From a virus: DNA of 40,382 nucleotides. The translations under genes and the position numbers were made by a program. Below the pieces are notes generated by a model, which saw only the letters and a list, made by a program, of their open reading frames with translations, had not been told where the DNA came from and searched no databases. This document shows, piece after piece, positions 17,498 to 26,054 of the stretch (the stretch's first letter is position 1; the number at the start of each line of letters is the position of its first letter). The DNA lies in IMG/VR virus record IMGVR_UViG_3300006803_002763, positions 1 to 40,382 of that record; one strand, 5' to 3'.

Positions 17498-17890
17498 TCA
17501 GCGCTTGGCGTCGGTCGCGGCCTTCTTGGCGGCCGCGATGATCGGGCTGTCTTTGGCGGCAGCTGCGGCCGGGGCGGTGGCGATGATGCCAGCCGCATCG
17601 CTGCGGGCGGCGAGATCGGCCAGCACCCGAGCGCGCAGGGCCTCGGGCTTCAGGCCTTTCGTGACCGCATCGGCGGCGTCGATGGTCACTCCGAGCCGGG
17701 CAGCCTGCGCGCAAACCTGCGCCACCTCGGCCGCCTCGGCGCGAATGGCATCTGCGGTCATGGTGGTGGTGACGAGCGCTGCCGCGTTTGCGGGCGCTTC
17801 GGCCGGGACGGGTGCGACCGCGACCGCAGGCATTGCCGCAGGAGGAGCGGCAACTTCCGCCGGGGTCGGGGTTTCTGTGGGCGTGGTCAT
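17498..17890 (-). CDS. Internal in-frame scaffold protein (Nu3-like)
   Basis: An in-frame ATG at 17890 lies seven bases after AAAGGG and opens a 130-residue product identical to the C-terminus of the S49 protease gene. It starts MTTPTETPTPAEVAAPPAA and continues as alanine-rich helices ending KKAATDAKR. Size, composition and location reproduce lambda Nu3, translated from inside gene C to give excess scaffold. The internal start is inferred from the ribosome site. Confidence 0.65.
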   Translation of the reverse strand: MTTPTETPTPAEVAAPPAAMPAVAVAPVPAEAPANAAALVTTTMTADAIRAEAAEVAQVCAQAARLGVTIDAADAVTKGLKPEALRARVLADLAARSDAAGIIATAPAAAAAKDSPIIAAAKKAATDAKR

Positions 17891-18832
17891 CTGTGGACCC
17901 TTTCTGCTGGGGGACGTTGTGCCGCGAGGCGCGGCGGCGAAGGTGCGGAAGGCTGTGACAGGATCGGCAAGGTCGTCGGCCAGACCGGCGGCGATGGCGT
18001 CGGCCCCGCGGAACACGGCAGCTTCGGTGGCCAAAGCTGCGGCATGGGTCAGCCGATCACCGCGACCGGCCGAGACAGTTTCAGCGAAGAGGAAGCGGGC
18101 CACTTCCAGCTCGCGTTGCATCTGGTCGTGGATGGCGTCGGGCAGGGGCTGATACGGGTTCGCATCGACCTTGTGCGCCCCGGCATGGATCAGCGTGACG
18201 GCGATGCCCTTTTGATCGAGGGCCCCGCTCATGTCGGTATGCAGCGCGACAACCCCGATGCTGCCGACAGCGCCGGTGCGCGGGAGGATTATCCGGTCGG
18301 CCTGGGACGCGAGGACATAGCCAGCCGACAGGGCATGTTCGGCGACAAAAGCGTGGATGGGTTTCTGCGACCGGGCGGCACGGATGCGATCCGCCAGATC
18401 GAAAGCCCCGGCCACCTCGCCACCGAAGCTGTCGATGTCCAGCGCGATGCCGCGCACGCCAGGATCGGCCAATGCGGCCTGCAACTGGGCGGCGATCCCC
18501 TCATAGGACGTCAGGCCGGAGGACTGCCCGATCCATGCACCCCGGTGCACAAGTGTGCCCGAGATTTCGATGACGGCGATACCATCGACCACCGCGAAGG
18601 GCTGGCCACCGTTGCGTTGGTGGCGCTGGGCGAGATCATTGCCAAAGAGCGAGGCGCGGGCCGGAAGGGCGGCCGTGGTTTGGTCGAGCTGCTCGACACC
18701 AAACCCTTGGAAGGTGATGTCTTGCCCGGTGATGCGCGGCCCCAGCCCGGACAGGAAGGCCAGTGCCTTGGCCGGATCGACCATCAGGGGCGTGTTGAAG
18801 GCGCGCTGGGCGATCTGGGCGTGATGCATCAT
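17498..18832 (-). CDS. S49-family capsid maturation protease (lambda gpC-like)
   Basis: 444 residues. An S49/SppA-type domain (about 80-300) has the Ser-Lys dyad: Ser169 in EHALSAGYVLAS and Lys221 in GAHKVDANPY, 52 residues apart as in SppA. GGEVAGAFDLADRI provides the oxyanion region. The C-terminal 130 residues are Ala/Pro-rich, helical and charged, the scaffold part. In lambda the gpC protease and Nu3 scaffold share this arrangement; the protease is packaged with the scaffold and cleaves it together with the portal. The ATG at 18832 overlaps the portal stop by ATGA and is preceded by GGAGG. Confidence 0.9.
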   Translation of the reverse strand: MMHHAQIAQRAFNTPLMVDPAKALAFLSGLGPRITGQDITFQGFGVEQLDQTTAALPARASLFGNDLAQRHQRNGGQPFAVVDGIAVIEISGTLVHRGAWIGQSSGLTSYEGIAAQLQAALADPGVRGIALDIDSFGGEVAGAFDLADRIRAARSQKPIHAFVAEHALSAGYVLASQADRIILPRTGAVGSIGVVALHTDMSGALDQKGIAVTLIHAGAHKVDANPYQPLPDAIHDQMQRELEVARFLFAETVSAGRGDRLTHAAALATEAAVFRGADAIAAGLADDLADPVTAFRTFAAAPRGTTSPSRKGPQMTTPTETPTPAEVAAPPAAMPAVAVAPVPAEAPANAAALVTTTMTADAIRAEAAEVAQVCAQAARLGVTIDAADAVTKGLKPEALRARVLADLAARSDAAGIIATAPAAAAAKDSPIIAAAKKAATDAKR

Positions 18833-20328
18833 GCGTCCTCCTTTGGGTCGGACTTCTCGTCAGAGTCTTCTGGCGCGTCGTCATTGGATTTGTCGTCCTG
18901 CTCGGTGTCGTCCTTGCCCTTGGCCCCACCCGGCCCTTGCGCTGGGGATCCCGGACGGCGGAAGTCGAGGCCCAGCGTCGCTTCGCGTTTGCGCTCGGCG
19001 GCGATTTCTCGATCCACCTGTTCGGCGTCGTAGCCACGCTCTGCCAAGGCTTGGGTGCGCGATTTCAGGCCCGCTTCGATTTGCAGGATCTCTGCGGACG
19101 CGTCCTTCATCGGGTCAATCCAGTCCCATTTCGTCGGCAGCCAGGCGCAGGCCTGATATTGGCGGCGCTGGCTGTCATAACCGGGCAGGTCCAACGCCCC
19201 CGACAGCACCGCGACATCCATCCAGCGGACCCAGACGGCGCGGCAAAGCTGGAACACCAGCACGCCGTGCTGCCAGGCTGATATCCGACGGCGAAATTCG
19301 ATCAGTGAGATGCGGGTGTTCGAGAAGTTGCCCTTGGCCGTGTCGCCGGTCAGATAGCCATAGGGCACTCCCAGCGCGGCGGCGATCTGCAGCAGGGTCC
19401 GATATTGGAACGGCTCATAGGTGCCACCGGAGTCTGGCGTCGCGGGCGTCGAGATATCCTCGCCCGGATCCAGCCGCACCACCTGACCCGGCTCAACTTC
19501 TAGATCCTCGTCGGTCGGGTCCAGCGGCGTTTCGGGAGCGGGCGAGGTGATGAACATTGCGAACATCGCCGCGATTTTCTTCCGCTCCAGCTCTGCGTCG
19601 TCGTAGAGGTCCAGCGTGAACAGTTTCACGATGGCGGCGGCGAACCGCGACACGCCGCGCAACTGGCCAGCCTCGACCGGGTCGAGGACATGGATCACAT
19701 CACCAGCTGGAACGCGCACCGTTTCCCCAGCCAGTCCCGGATCGGTCAGATCGCCAGGATGGCGGCGCAAGAAGTGATAGGCGACGCGGCGGCCAATGCC
19801 ATCAAACTCGATGCCCTGACGGATCAGCCCCGCGCCGGGCAGGGTGCGGTTCATGTCGAGGGGCAGCATTTCTGCGGGCAACATCTGCAATTGCAGCGGC
19901 ACGGTCAGACCGTCCTCTGCCCGGCGCGGCCGGATGCGAATGAACACCTCACCTGACAAGAACACCTCCCGGGCGGCGCGGCGTTGCAAGCCGTAGAAAT
20001 CGGTCAGGCCTTCCGCGTCGGCATCATCGGTCCATGCCAGCCACAGCGCCTGCAGCTCTTCCTTCTTGGCCGCATCCGCGATGGAACTGGACGGCTTGAT
20101 GCCGTCGCCCACCACATTGCTGGCGAAGCTTTCCACGGCATTCGCAGCATAGCCGTTGTTGCGGACCAGCCAGCGCGCCCGGGCGGTGATCGTGTCGCCC
20201 GAGGCAGCGATCAGCGTGTTCACATGGGCGCGGCTGGCCCGGAACCCGCGTAGGCGACGGTGGGCCTGCGCCGCATCGAAGCCCCCGATGATCGAGCCAA
20301 TGCGCTGGCGAAAGGCATCGAACGCCAT
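18829..20328 (-). CDS. Portal protein, lambda gpB family
   Basis: 499 residues matching Phage_portal_2 (lambda family). Landmarks are RARWLVRNNGYAANAVESF near residue 50, REVFLSGEVFIRIRPRR near 120, DVIHVLDPVEAGQLRGVSRF, AAALGVPYGYLTGDTAKGNF and SNTRISLIEFRRRISAWQ. It forms the dodecameric channel at the capsid vertex through which the terminase packs DNA. The C-terminus is an acidic Asp/Glu/Lys-rich tail that may be removed by the protease. It follows the gpW-like gene within a few bases and is coupled to the S49 protease gene by ATGA. Confidence 0.93.
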   Translation of the reverse strand: MAFDAFRQRIGSIIGGFDAAQAHRRLRGFRASRAHVNTLIAASGDTITARARWLVRNNGYAANAVESFASNVVGDGIKPSSSIADAAKKEELQALWLAWTDDADAEGLTDFYGLQRRAAREVFLSGEVFIRIRPRRAEDGLTVPLQLQMLPAEMLPLDMNRTLPGAGLIRQGIEFDGIGRRVAYHFLRRHPGDLTDPGLAGETVRVPAGDVIHVLDPVEAGQLRGVSRFAAAIVKLFTLDLYDDAELERKKIAAMFAMFITSPAPETPLDPTDEDLEVEPGQVVRLDPGEDISTPATPDSGGTYEPFQYRTLLQIAAALGVPYGYLTGDTAKGNFSNTRISLIEFRRRISAWQHGVLVFQLCRAVWVRWMDVAVLSGALDLPGYDSQRRQYQACAWLPTKWDWIDPMKDASAEILQIEAGLKSRTQALAERGYDAEQVDREIAAERKREATLGLDFRRPGSPAQGPGGAKGKDDTEQDDKSNDDAPEDSDEKSDPKEDA

Positions 20329-20331
20329 GGA

Positions 20332-20547
20332 TCACAGGCCCTTCGAGGCCACGGTGCCCCAGCGCCGACGACGCGGAGTGCCGTTCGTGGCCGTGGCAAT
20401 CCGTGTTTCCAGATCGCTGATGGCATTCGCGAGTTCCGCGTCCGAGCCATAGTTGATTGATTTGCCGTCATAGCTGACCGAGCGGACGCCCGCGTAACGA
20501 GCCTCCTGAAGTGCTGCCAACAGGGCGCGCATCCGTTCCAGATCCAT
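20332..20547 (-). CDS. gpW-like head-tail joining protein
   Basis: 71 residues, close to the 68 of lambda gpW. It starts with a helix (MDLERMRALLAALQEARYAG), then a short beta hairpin (VRSVSYDGKSINYGSD) and a second helix (AELANAISDLETRIATAT) with a basic C-terminal tail (PRRRRWG). This is the alpha-beta-beta-alpha plan of gpW, which stabilises packaged DNA and prepares the portal for FII and tail binding. Its position between terminase large subunit and portal is the lambda order A-W-B. Confidence 0.85.
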   Translation of the reverse strand: MDLERMRALLAALQEARYAGVRSVSYDGKSINYGSDAELANAISDLETRIATATNGTPRRRRWGTVASKGL

Positions 20548-20548
20548 C

Positions 20549-22603
20549 TCAGTCCCTCATGAAGTTCGGTGTGTATGCCCGGCGTTTGCGCCGAGGCGTG
20601 GTTGGTGTCCCGGCCTTGGGCGGGGCAGGCTTGGCCGGTTCAGTTGTCGTGGCTTGCTGCGGGGCCGGGCGGGTTTCGACCCCGGCCTGTTCCTCAAGTC
20701 GCCGCCATGTGGCCTCGTCCCAGCGATCCGCGCCCATGATCCACGCAGCGGCGCGGGCATAGACACGGCAGTCGAGCGCCTCGTTGCGTTCCCGCATTTT
20801 CTGCCATTCTGGGTGGCTGTAACCGCGCTTGTTGCGCACGGTAACCAGCTGTTCCGCCACCAGCTGCTTCAGCCATTCCGTGTCGATCCAGTCAGGCAGA
20901 TGGACGGTGCCGGGGGCATCACAGACGCCCAGCGCCCGCTCTTCATCCGAGGGCCGTTCCAACCGCAAGAAACGATAGGTTTCGGTCTTAAACGTCGCCG
21001 TGGCCACCGACCACAGCCGCGCACCCCGCCGCAGGCGTTTGCCGCCAATGGTGGCATCGACAAAGGTTGGACCCGACACCGGCGTGGCACGGTTGAAGCC
21101 TTCCAGACCCTTGATGGGGGCGGCCTGTTCAAAGCCCTGTTTCCGCGCCCATGCGTAAACCGCCGGGGCTTCATAGCCGGTGTCGATGGCCAGCTTGCCG
21201 ATCACCATCACCGCGCCATTGGCGCAGGCCCAAGTCCGACCGAGCAATGCCGTCAGTTTGTCCCAGCAGGCCGGATCGTCTGGCCCACCGGCAATGACGA
21301 TGTGATCGACGAGCCAGCTTGTCCTGTCCCGACCCCAGGCCCAGACATCGACCTCGATCCGGTCCTTTTGCACATCGACGCCCGCGGTCAGGAACAAACC
21401 GCCCATCGGGATCTGTGCGCCAGCATAGGCTTCGCGCCGTTCGGCCAGCCGCTGCCATTCCGGCGCATCGCCACTTTCAACCCAAGTCTCGCCCAGCAAG
21501 GTATTGCGTGCGGCGCGCAACATCTCTTCCGAGCCTTGGGCAGCCAGCCAGTCCCGCGCGATATGCTGCCAGCTTTTCCAGCCCAGCGGCGAGTAAAGCG
21601 CCGAGATGTGGAAGCCGATGGAGTGCGGATCGGCCGAGACAGCGGTCGCCCGCCATTCGCCCCGTTCCAGCATCTGAGTCTTGTGATGCTCGGCGATGGG
21701 CTTCTCGCAGCTTTCGCAATGATAGGCGGCGGTGTCGGGCCGTCCCTTGTCCCAGCGCAGGCGTTCAAACTGCAGCCATTGCATCGCGGCGCAGTGCGGG
21801 CAGGGCAAAAAATACCTGCGCTGGTCCGATGCCTCAAACTCCCTTTCAATGCGCGACAACCCCCGGATCGTGGGGGTCGAGACCATGAACACCTTGCGCC
21901 GATGCGAGAAGGTGGTGGTCCGCGCCTCGGCCAAGGTGACCGGATCGCCTTCCTCGTCGGCGGAAGCTGGATAGGCATCGACCTCGTCGAGGAAAATATA
22001 CCGCGCGGGCATCGAGCGCAGGCCGGTGGCGCTGTTGGCACCGGTTAGCACCAGGATGCCACCGGGGAATTCCTTGGACAGCATCGAGTTGCCCGCATCG
22101 CGCGAGCGGGCCGGTTGCACGCGTTCGCGCAGTGCCGGGGACTCAGAAATCAGCGGGTCGAGACGGCCCCGCGACGTGCGCTTGGCCATCTCGACAGTCG
22201 GCAGCACCGCCAGCATTGGCCCCGGCGCGTGATGGATGACAAAGCCGATCCAGTTGTTACCCGCCTCCGTCGCGCCGACCTGCGCTGCTTTCATGAAGCT
22301 GATGCGCTGCGCCGGGTGGCGGGGCGACAGCGCATCCATGATCTCGCGCAAGTAGGGCGTGCGGGCGGTGCGGTACTGCCCGGGCTCGGCGCTGGCCCGC
22401 GACGATAGCTTGCGATGCTGATCTGCCCATTCCGACACCGTAAGGTCCGGGTCTGGGCGCATGCCGCGACGCCAGTTGCGCAGAATGTCTTCGGCCCCGT
22501 CAAAGCCAAGGTCGAGGTCGGCGGTCAGATCGTCGTTGGCTGTGCCGTCACTATCCGAGGCTGACCCGGAGATCGGCGAGGGCGTCGAGGTGCTGTCTGA
22601 CAT
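20549..22603 (-). CDS. Terminase large subunit, GpA family
   Basis: 684 residues, typical of lambda gpA-type terminases. The ATPase half has MKAAQVGATEAGNNWIGFV (modified Walker A region near residue 105) and YIFLDEVDAYPASADEEGD (Walker B/acidic centre near 200). A zinc ribbon follows with CPHC and CESC pairs around 270-305. The nuclease half begins GVDVQKDRIEVDVWAWGRD (near 410), with the acidic metal-site residues. The enzyme cuts concatemers and pumps DNA into the prohead. Its first 53 bases overlap the small subunit gene in another frame. The GpA relationship predicts cos-type packaging, by analogy with lambda. Confidence 0.93.
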   Translation of the reverse strand: MSDSTSTPSPISGSASDSDGTANDDLTADLDLGFDGAEDILRNWRRGMRPDPDLTVSEWADQHRKLSSRASAEPGQYRTARTPYLREIMDALSPRHPAQRISFMKAAQVGATEAGNNWIGFVIHHAPGPMLAVLPTVEMAKRTSRGRLDPLISESPALRERVQPARSRDAGNSMLSKEFPGGILVLTGANSATGLRSMPARYIFLDEVDAYPASADEEGDPVTLAEARTTTFSHRRKVFMVSTPTIRGLSRIEREFEASDQRRYFLPCPHCAAMQWLQFERLRWDKGRPDTAAYHCESCEKPIAEHHKTQMLERGEWRATAVSADPHSIGFHISALYSPLGWKSWQHIARDWLAAQGSEEMLRAARNTLLGETWVESGDAPEWQRLAERREAYAGAQIPMGGLFLTAGVDVQKDRIEVDVWAWGRDRTSWLVDHIVIAGGPDDPACWDKLTALLGRTWACANGAVMVIGKLAIDTGYEAPAVYAWARKQGFEQAAPIKGLEGFNRATPVSGPTFVDATIGGKRLRRGARLWSVATATFKTETYRFLRLERPSDEERALGVCDAPGTVHLPDWIDTEWLKQLVAEQLVTVRNKRGYSHPEWQKMRERNEALDCRVYARAAAWIMGADRWDEATWRRLEEQAGVETRPAPQQATTTEPAKPAPPKAGTPTTPRRKRRAYTPNFMRD

Positions 22604-23114
22604 GGGTTTCCAGCACCCTTTGCAGGATCGCGGCCTCGATTGTCACCGGCCGCGCCGGTCGCACCGGATTGCCGGATTGTTTTTCCACCTCCGCAGCGAC
22701 TTCGGCCGCCATCAGGGCCGCCACGCGGGCAGGCCAGGTCACCCAAGTATCGCGCTCCTGCCGTGCCAGTCGGAACACCAGCGCTTCCGCCCGGGCGCGA
22801 TCAACCAGCGTGCCTTTCCGCTTCTGAATTGCCAGTTGTTTTTCCTGCGCCTGATAGACGGTCAGCGCGGTCCGGGCCTTCAGGTAGGACGAGCTGTCGG
22901 CTGGCCCCGAAAACCCAGCATCGCCGCCAGTGCGACCGGTGCTGCGGCGCTGCTGGTCAGGGTCCGTCATCTCCGCCCGGCGCACATCGGAGGCGGCCGC
23001 ATTGATCGAACCATCGCTGTAAACCACCAGCCGACTGGCTTTGCGGGCTTTCTGGATTGCCCCACGCGACAGGCCGGAATGGGCGGAATACTCACGTTCA
23101 GACATACCTTCCAT
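22551..23114 (-). CDS. Terminase small subunit (Nu1-like)
   Basis: 187 residues. The N-terminus carries a helix-turn-helix of the Nu1/excisionase type (SEREYSAHSGLSRGAIQKARKASRLVVYSDG), used for binding the packaging site. The C-terminal half (DSSSYLKARTALTVYQAQEKQLAIQKRKGTL and following helices in pattern) forms a coiled oligomerisation and large-subunit-binding region. It overlaps the large-subunit start by about 50 bases. Translation may begin at ATG 23114 or at ATG 23105; neither has an ideal ribosome site. It is the first gene of the late operon, so a cos or pac site is expected nearby. Confidence 0.78.
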   Translation of the reverse strand: MEGMSEREYSAHSGLSRGAIQKARKASRLVVYSDGSINAAASDVRRAEMTDPDQQRRSTGRTGGDAGFSGPADSSSYLKARTALTVYQAQEKQLAIQKRKGTLVDRARAEALVFRLARQERDTWVTWPARVAALMAAEVAAEVEKQSGNPVRPARPVTIEAAILQRVLETHVRQHLDALADLRVSLG

Positions 23115-23242
23115 GGCGCTTTGATTGTCCTCAAGATATTGGAATTAAACGTAAATAACGAGATTATTGAGTTGATTACACTCCCGCGTAGAGCGATTCT
23201 GGGTGCAGGAAAACGATGCAACTCAGCCCCGGAGACGACGCC
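23115..23242. promoter_or_regulatory. Divergent AT-rich intergenic region upstream of late operon
   Basis: This 128-base gap separates the minus-strand late operon from the plus-strand accessory genes. It is markedly AT-rich for this genome (for example GAATTAAACGTAAATAACGA around 23141-23160), as expected for divergent promoters and possibly the packaging site. I cannot assign -35/-10 boxes with confidence. Confidence 0.35.
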
Positions 23243-23446
23243 ATGACCACCATGACCACAACCGCCGCAAAAGCCCCCAGCGAAGCCCTGCTGTTGGAGA
23301 TCGCAGCCAAGCATTTCCACAGCATCGAGACGCTGGAAACCCAGAACAGCGACCGGCTCGACTTCCACGATGTGGCGGTCTGGGCGATCCGCGCCGCGCT
23401 AGAAGCGGCCTATGCCGCTGGCCACGCCGCCGCGACCAAGCGCTGA
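23243..23446 (+). CDS. Small DUF6900-like phage protein
   Basis: 67 residues from ATG 23243, chosen because GGAGA lies eight bases upstream. The core is LLEIAAKHFHSIETLETQ followed by SDRLDFHDVAVWAIRAALEA, a pattern seen in small DUF6900-like proteins of alphaproteobacterial prophages and plasmids; the family call is from memory. It is helical, cytoplasmic and of unknown role. First of three closely spaced plus-strand small genes. Confidence 0.6.
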   Translation: MTTMTTTAAKAPSEALLLEIAAKHFHSIETLETQNSDRLDFHDVAVWAIRAALEAAYAAGHAAATKR

Positions 23447-23460
23447 AGGAGGGCAGGGGC

Positions 23461-23682
23461 ATGACCATGGCAACCACCACCATCCGCATCGACATCGCCA
23501 CGCTGCCCGACCATCTGGACCGTTCGCGCCTGAACAGCGTCGCCGCTGGCATCGAGGACGCGCTCAAAGAAGCGGGCATTCGGGCCGATTGTTCGGACCT
23601 GTTCTCGCACATCAAGATCGACCTGCCGACCGCACAACTGGCAGCCGCCAGCGCCGTGCTGGTCGATCTGCAGCTGATCTGA
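23461..23682 (+). CDS. Small conserved-looking phage protein, unknown function
   Basis: 73 residues from ATG 23461, directly after a strong AGGAGGGCAGGGGC ribosome site; the longer open frame upstream overlaps the previous gene and is not used. The sequence alternates beta and helix (MTMATTTIRIDIATLPDHLD; NSVAAGIEDALKEAGIRADC; HIKIDLPTAQLAAASAVLVD). I do not recognise a family. Its spacing of 14 bases after the preceding gene indicates one operon. Confidence 0.6.
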   Translation: MTMATTTIRIDIATLPDHLDRSRLNSVAAGIEDALKEAGIRADCSDLFSHIKIDLPTAQLAAASAVLVDLQLI

Positions 23683-23691
23683 GGCAAGCAC

Positions 23692-23991
23692 ATGAGCACC
23701 CGCGCGCAGATCGCCATCCAGATTGGCCCCGAGGAATGGGCGCATGTCTACGTCCATTTCGACGGCTATCCCGCCCACATGCTGCCCGCGCTGGCGCGCT
23801 GGAAACCCGAGCATATCCTCACCGCGCGCGAGATCCGGCAGGTCACACCCGAGGCGCTGGATTGCTTCACCCCGCCTCTCGATCCGCGCATTTTGCCGCG
23901 CCCGACACGGGAATTCGCCCATCTCTACATGTGGATCGGATGCCAGTGGGTGCATGTTGCGCCCCAAGATCCTGCAACGGCTGGCCCGTAG
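23692..23991 (+). CDS. Phage protein of the HFDGYP-containing type, unknown function
   Basis: 99 residues. The segment VYVHFDGYPAHMLPAL resembles small phage and plasmid proteins with a Tyr-x-His-x-Asp-Gly-Tyr-Pro motif near the N-terminus, seen in many phages with no assigned role. Aromatic and histidine residues (HLYMWIGCQWVHVAP) mark the C-terminus. It starts nine bases after the preceding gene, so it is co-transcribed. Confidence 0.6.
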   Translation: MSTRAQIAIQIGPEEWAHVYVHFDGYPAHMLPALARWKPEHILTAREIRQVTPEALDCFTPPLDPRILPRPTREFAHLYMWIGCQWVHVAPQDPATAGP

Positions 23992-24049
23992 CATCTGTGG
24001 CCAGAGTGTCATCAGAACACGGCGAGTGAGGTGAACGCACCCTGATCAG

Positions 24050-24070
24050 CCCCGCGATGGCGGGGTTTGT
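24050..24070 (+). terminator. Rho-independent terminator-like hairpin
   Basis: CCCCGC, loop GATG and GCGGGG form a perfect 6-bp stem followed by TTTGT. It lies 58 bases after the third small gene and before the DUF3489 gene, so it probably ends or attenuates that transcript. Confidence 0.5.
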
Positions 24071-24120
24071 CTCGGTAGGAGGGTGGCGCATCGCGCGCGC
24101 CCGAACCACCGGAGCCAGAC

Positions 24121-24651
24121 ATGACCAAGCCCACCGAAACCCAGACCAGCATCCTCCGCGCTGGCGCCCAGCGCCCCGACAACATCGCCCTGCCGCTGCC
24201 CAAAGGGCTGCATGGCGCCGCTGCGAAAAAGGTGATCACCATGATGATCGGGCGAGGCTGGCTCGAGGAGGTCGACGCCAACATTCGCTGCAATGAGCCG
24301 CTCTGGCGCGAGACCGGCGATGGCCATGGCACCACGTTGGTGGTTACCGACGCGGGCCTGCTGGCCATCGGGATTGTAAAGACCGTGGCCGCCATCCGCG
24401 CACGCGCGGCCCAGACACCAATGCCAAAGCCGCCTATCCCGCGCGCCGGCACAAAACAGGCGATGCTGATCTCCTTGCTGCAGCGGCCTGAGGGGGCCTC
24501 CATTGACCAGATCGTCACTGCAACCGGCTGGAGGGCTCATAGCGCGAGGGGTTTGATTTCCGGGGTATTGAAGAAGAAGCTGAGGTTGGCCGTGACCTCG
24601 GCGAGGGAAGACGAGCGGGGGCAGGTGTATCGCATCAGCCAGCCTGACTAG
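24121..24651 (+). CDS. DUF3489 domain protein
   Basis: 176 residues. The C-terminal 75 residues match DUF3489, a winged-helix-like domain: RAGTKQAMLISLLQRPEGAS, IDQIVTATGWRAHSARGLIS, VLKKKLRLAVTS. The N-terminal half (KGLHGAAAKKVITMMIGRGW; TTLVVTDAGLLAIGI) resembles another small winged helix that often precedes it. Together these suggest a DNA-binding regulator or accessory protein, but no DUF3489 protein has a function I know of. It stands alone after the terminator at 24050 and probably has its own promoter. Confidence 0.75.
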   Translation: MTKPTETQTSILRAGAQRPDNIALPLPKGLHGAAAKKVITMMIGRGWLEEVDANIRCNEPLWRETGDGHGTTLVVTDAGLLAIGIVKTVAAIRARAAQTPMPKPPIPRAGTKQAMLISLLQRPEGASIDQIVTATGWRAHSARGLISGVLKKKLRLAVTSAREDERGQVYRISQPD

Positions 24652-24794
24652 GATTGGCCCAATGACCGCCACCAGCAGCGGACATTGGCGGTTAGCTGAC
24701 ATCGACGATTACCCACTGGCGCATCCTTTGATCATAGGTTTCCTTGATGCCTACGAGGGGCAGGGCTCGATCCCACCCGACAACGGGGCGGCGT

Positions 24795-26054
24795 TTATGC
24801 CGAGAGTCTCTTTGCCTTCAGCTCGGCGAAGGTTTCACCAGTTTCCGTCAGCACCGCTTTGGCCCCGGTGAACTGCTGCCAGCGCTCAACGGCGACATCG
24901 ACATAGGCCGGGTTCAACTCGATCCCGAAGCAGACCCTCCCGGTGGTTTCTGCAGCGATCAGCGTGGTGCCCGATCCCATGAAGGGTTCGAACACAGCCT
25001 GGCCCGGGCTGGAGTTGTTCAGGATCGGTCGGCGCATGCATTCGACCGGCTTCTGGGTGCCGTGGACGGTCGCCGCGTCCTGATCCTTGCCGGAGATGAG
25101 CCAGAGGGTCGTCTGCTTGCGGTCCCCGGCCCAGTGGCCTTTGCCGGATTTCTTGACGGCATACCAGCAGGGTTCATGCTGCCAGTGGTAATCGCCCCGA
25201 CTGAGAACGAGGCGGTCCTTGGCCCAGATGATCTGCGACCGGACGGCAAAACCTGCCGCGACAAGGCTCTCGGCCACAGTGGAGGCGTGCAGCGCGCCGT
25301 GCCAGACATAGGCCACGTCTCCGGGGAACAGCGCCCACGCTTCGCGCCAGTCGGCACGGTCATCATTCAGCACTTTGCCGGTGCGCTTGGTCTTGGCCGC
25401 CCCCGCCTGGTTGCGCCAGGACGGGTCATATTGCACGCCGTAAGGCGGGTCGGTCACCATCAGCAGTGGCTTTACATCGCCGAGCAATCGCCCGACCACA
25501 TCGGCAGCAGTGCTGTCGCCGCAGATCAGCCGGTGTGACCCGAGCTGCCAGAGATCGCCTGGCACCGACACCGGCGTGACCGGCGGTTCGGGAATGTCAT
25601 CCTCGCCCTCGACGGCACCACCCTCGACCTGATCGGGATCGCGCAGCAGGGCATCCAGATCTTCGTCGGTAATCCCCAGCAGGGACAGGTCGAAATCCTC
25701 GGCCAACAGCCCCGCGATCTCGTCACGCAACATTGCCTCGTCCCATTCGCCAAGCTCGGTCAGTTTATTGTCGGCGATGCGGTAAGCCCGGCGTTCCGCC
25801 TCGTCGAGATGGCTGAGCCGGATCACCGGCACATCCTTCAGGCCCAGCATTGCCGCCGCCAGCACCCGGCCGTGCCCCGCAATCAGCTCTCCGTCGTCGG
25901 CCACCATGCAGGGCACGGTCCAGCCGAACTTGGCCATGCTGGCAGCGATCTTCGCCACCTGATCGGTGCCGTGGATCTTGGCATTACGGGCATAGGGCCG
26001 CAGCCGGTCGAGCGGCCAAGTCTCGATCTGGCTCGGCGCAAACACGAGGTCCAT
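24795..26054 (-). CDS. ParB-like nuclease/DNA methyltransferase fusion (N4/N6 adenine or cytosine)
   Basis: 419 residues. Residues 1-150 are a ParB/sulfiredoxin-fold domain (GELIAGHGRVLAAAMLGLKD; RRAYRIADNKLTELGEWD). Residues 165-400 are a beta-class amino-methyltransferase: catalytic TDPPYGVQYD (DPPY), then target region, then the SAM site FEPFMGSGTTLIAAETTGRV. This fusion is common in alphaproteobacterial phages and acts on adenine N6 or cytosine N4, probably to protect phage DNA or as an orphan methylase. No partner nuclease adjoins it. Its orientation opposes the neighbouring genes. A short plus-strand reading frame (24662-24871) overlaps its 3' end but looks non-coding. Confidence 0.88.
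   Translation of the reverse strand: MDLVFAPSQIETWPLDRLRPYARNAKIHGTDQVAKIAASMAKFGWTVPCMVADDGELIAGHGRVLAAAMLGLKDVPVIRLSHLDEAERRAYRIADNKLTELGEWDEAMLRDEIAGLLAEDFDLSLLGITDEDLDALLRDPDQVEGGAVEGEDDIPEPPVTPVSVPGDLWQLGSHRLICGDSTAADVVGRLLGDVKPLLMVTDPPYGVQYDPSWRNQAGAAKTKRTGKVLNDDRADWREAWALFPGDVAYVWHGALHASTVAESLVAAGFAVRSQIIWAKDRLVLSRGDYHWQHEPCWYAVKKSGKGHWAGDRKQTTLWLISGKDQDAATVHGTQKPVECMRRPILNNSSPGQAVFEPFMGSGTTLIAAETTGRVCFGIELNPAYVDVAVERWQQFTGAKAVLTETGETFAELKAKRLSA

Noticed and set aside
24662-24871. Plus-strand 69-codon frame after the DUF3489 gene
   Set aside because: Its second half is antisense to the methylase C-terminus, the composition is not protein-like there, and no family is recognised. Its first half could be a gene remnant, but there is no evidence beyond a weak AGGA.
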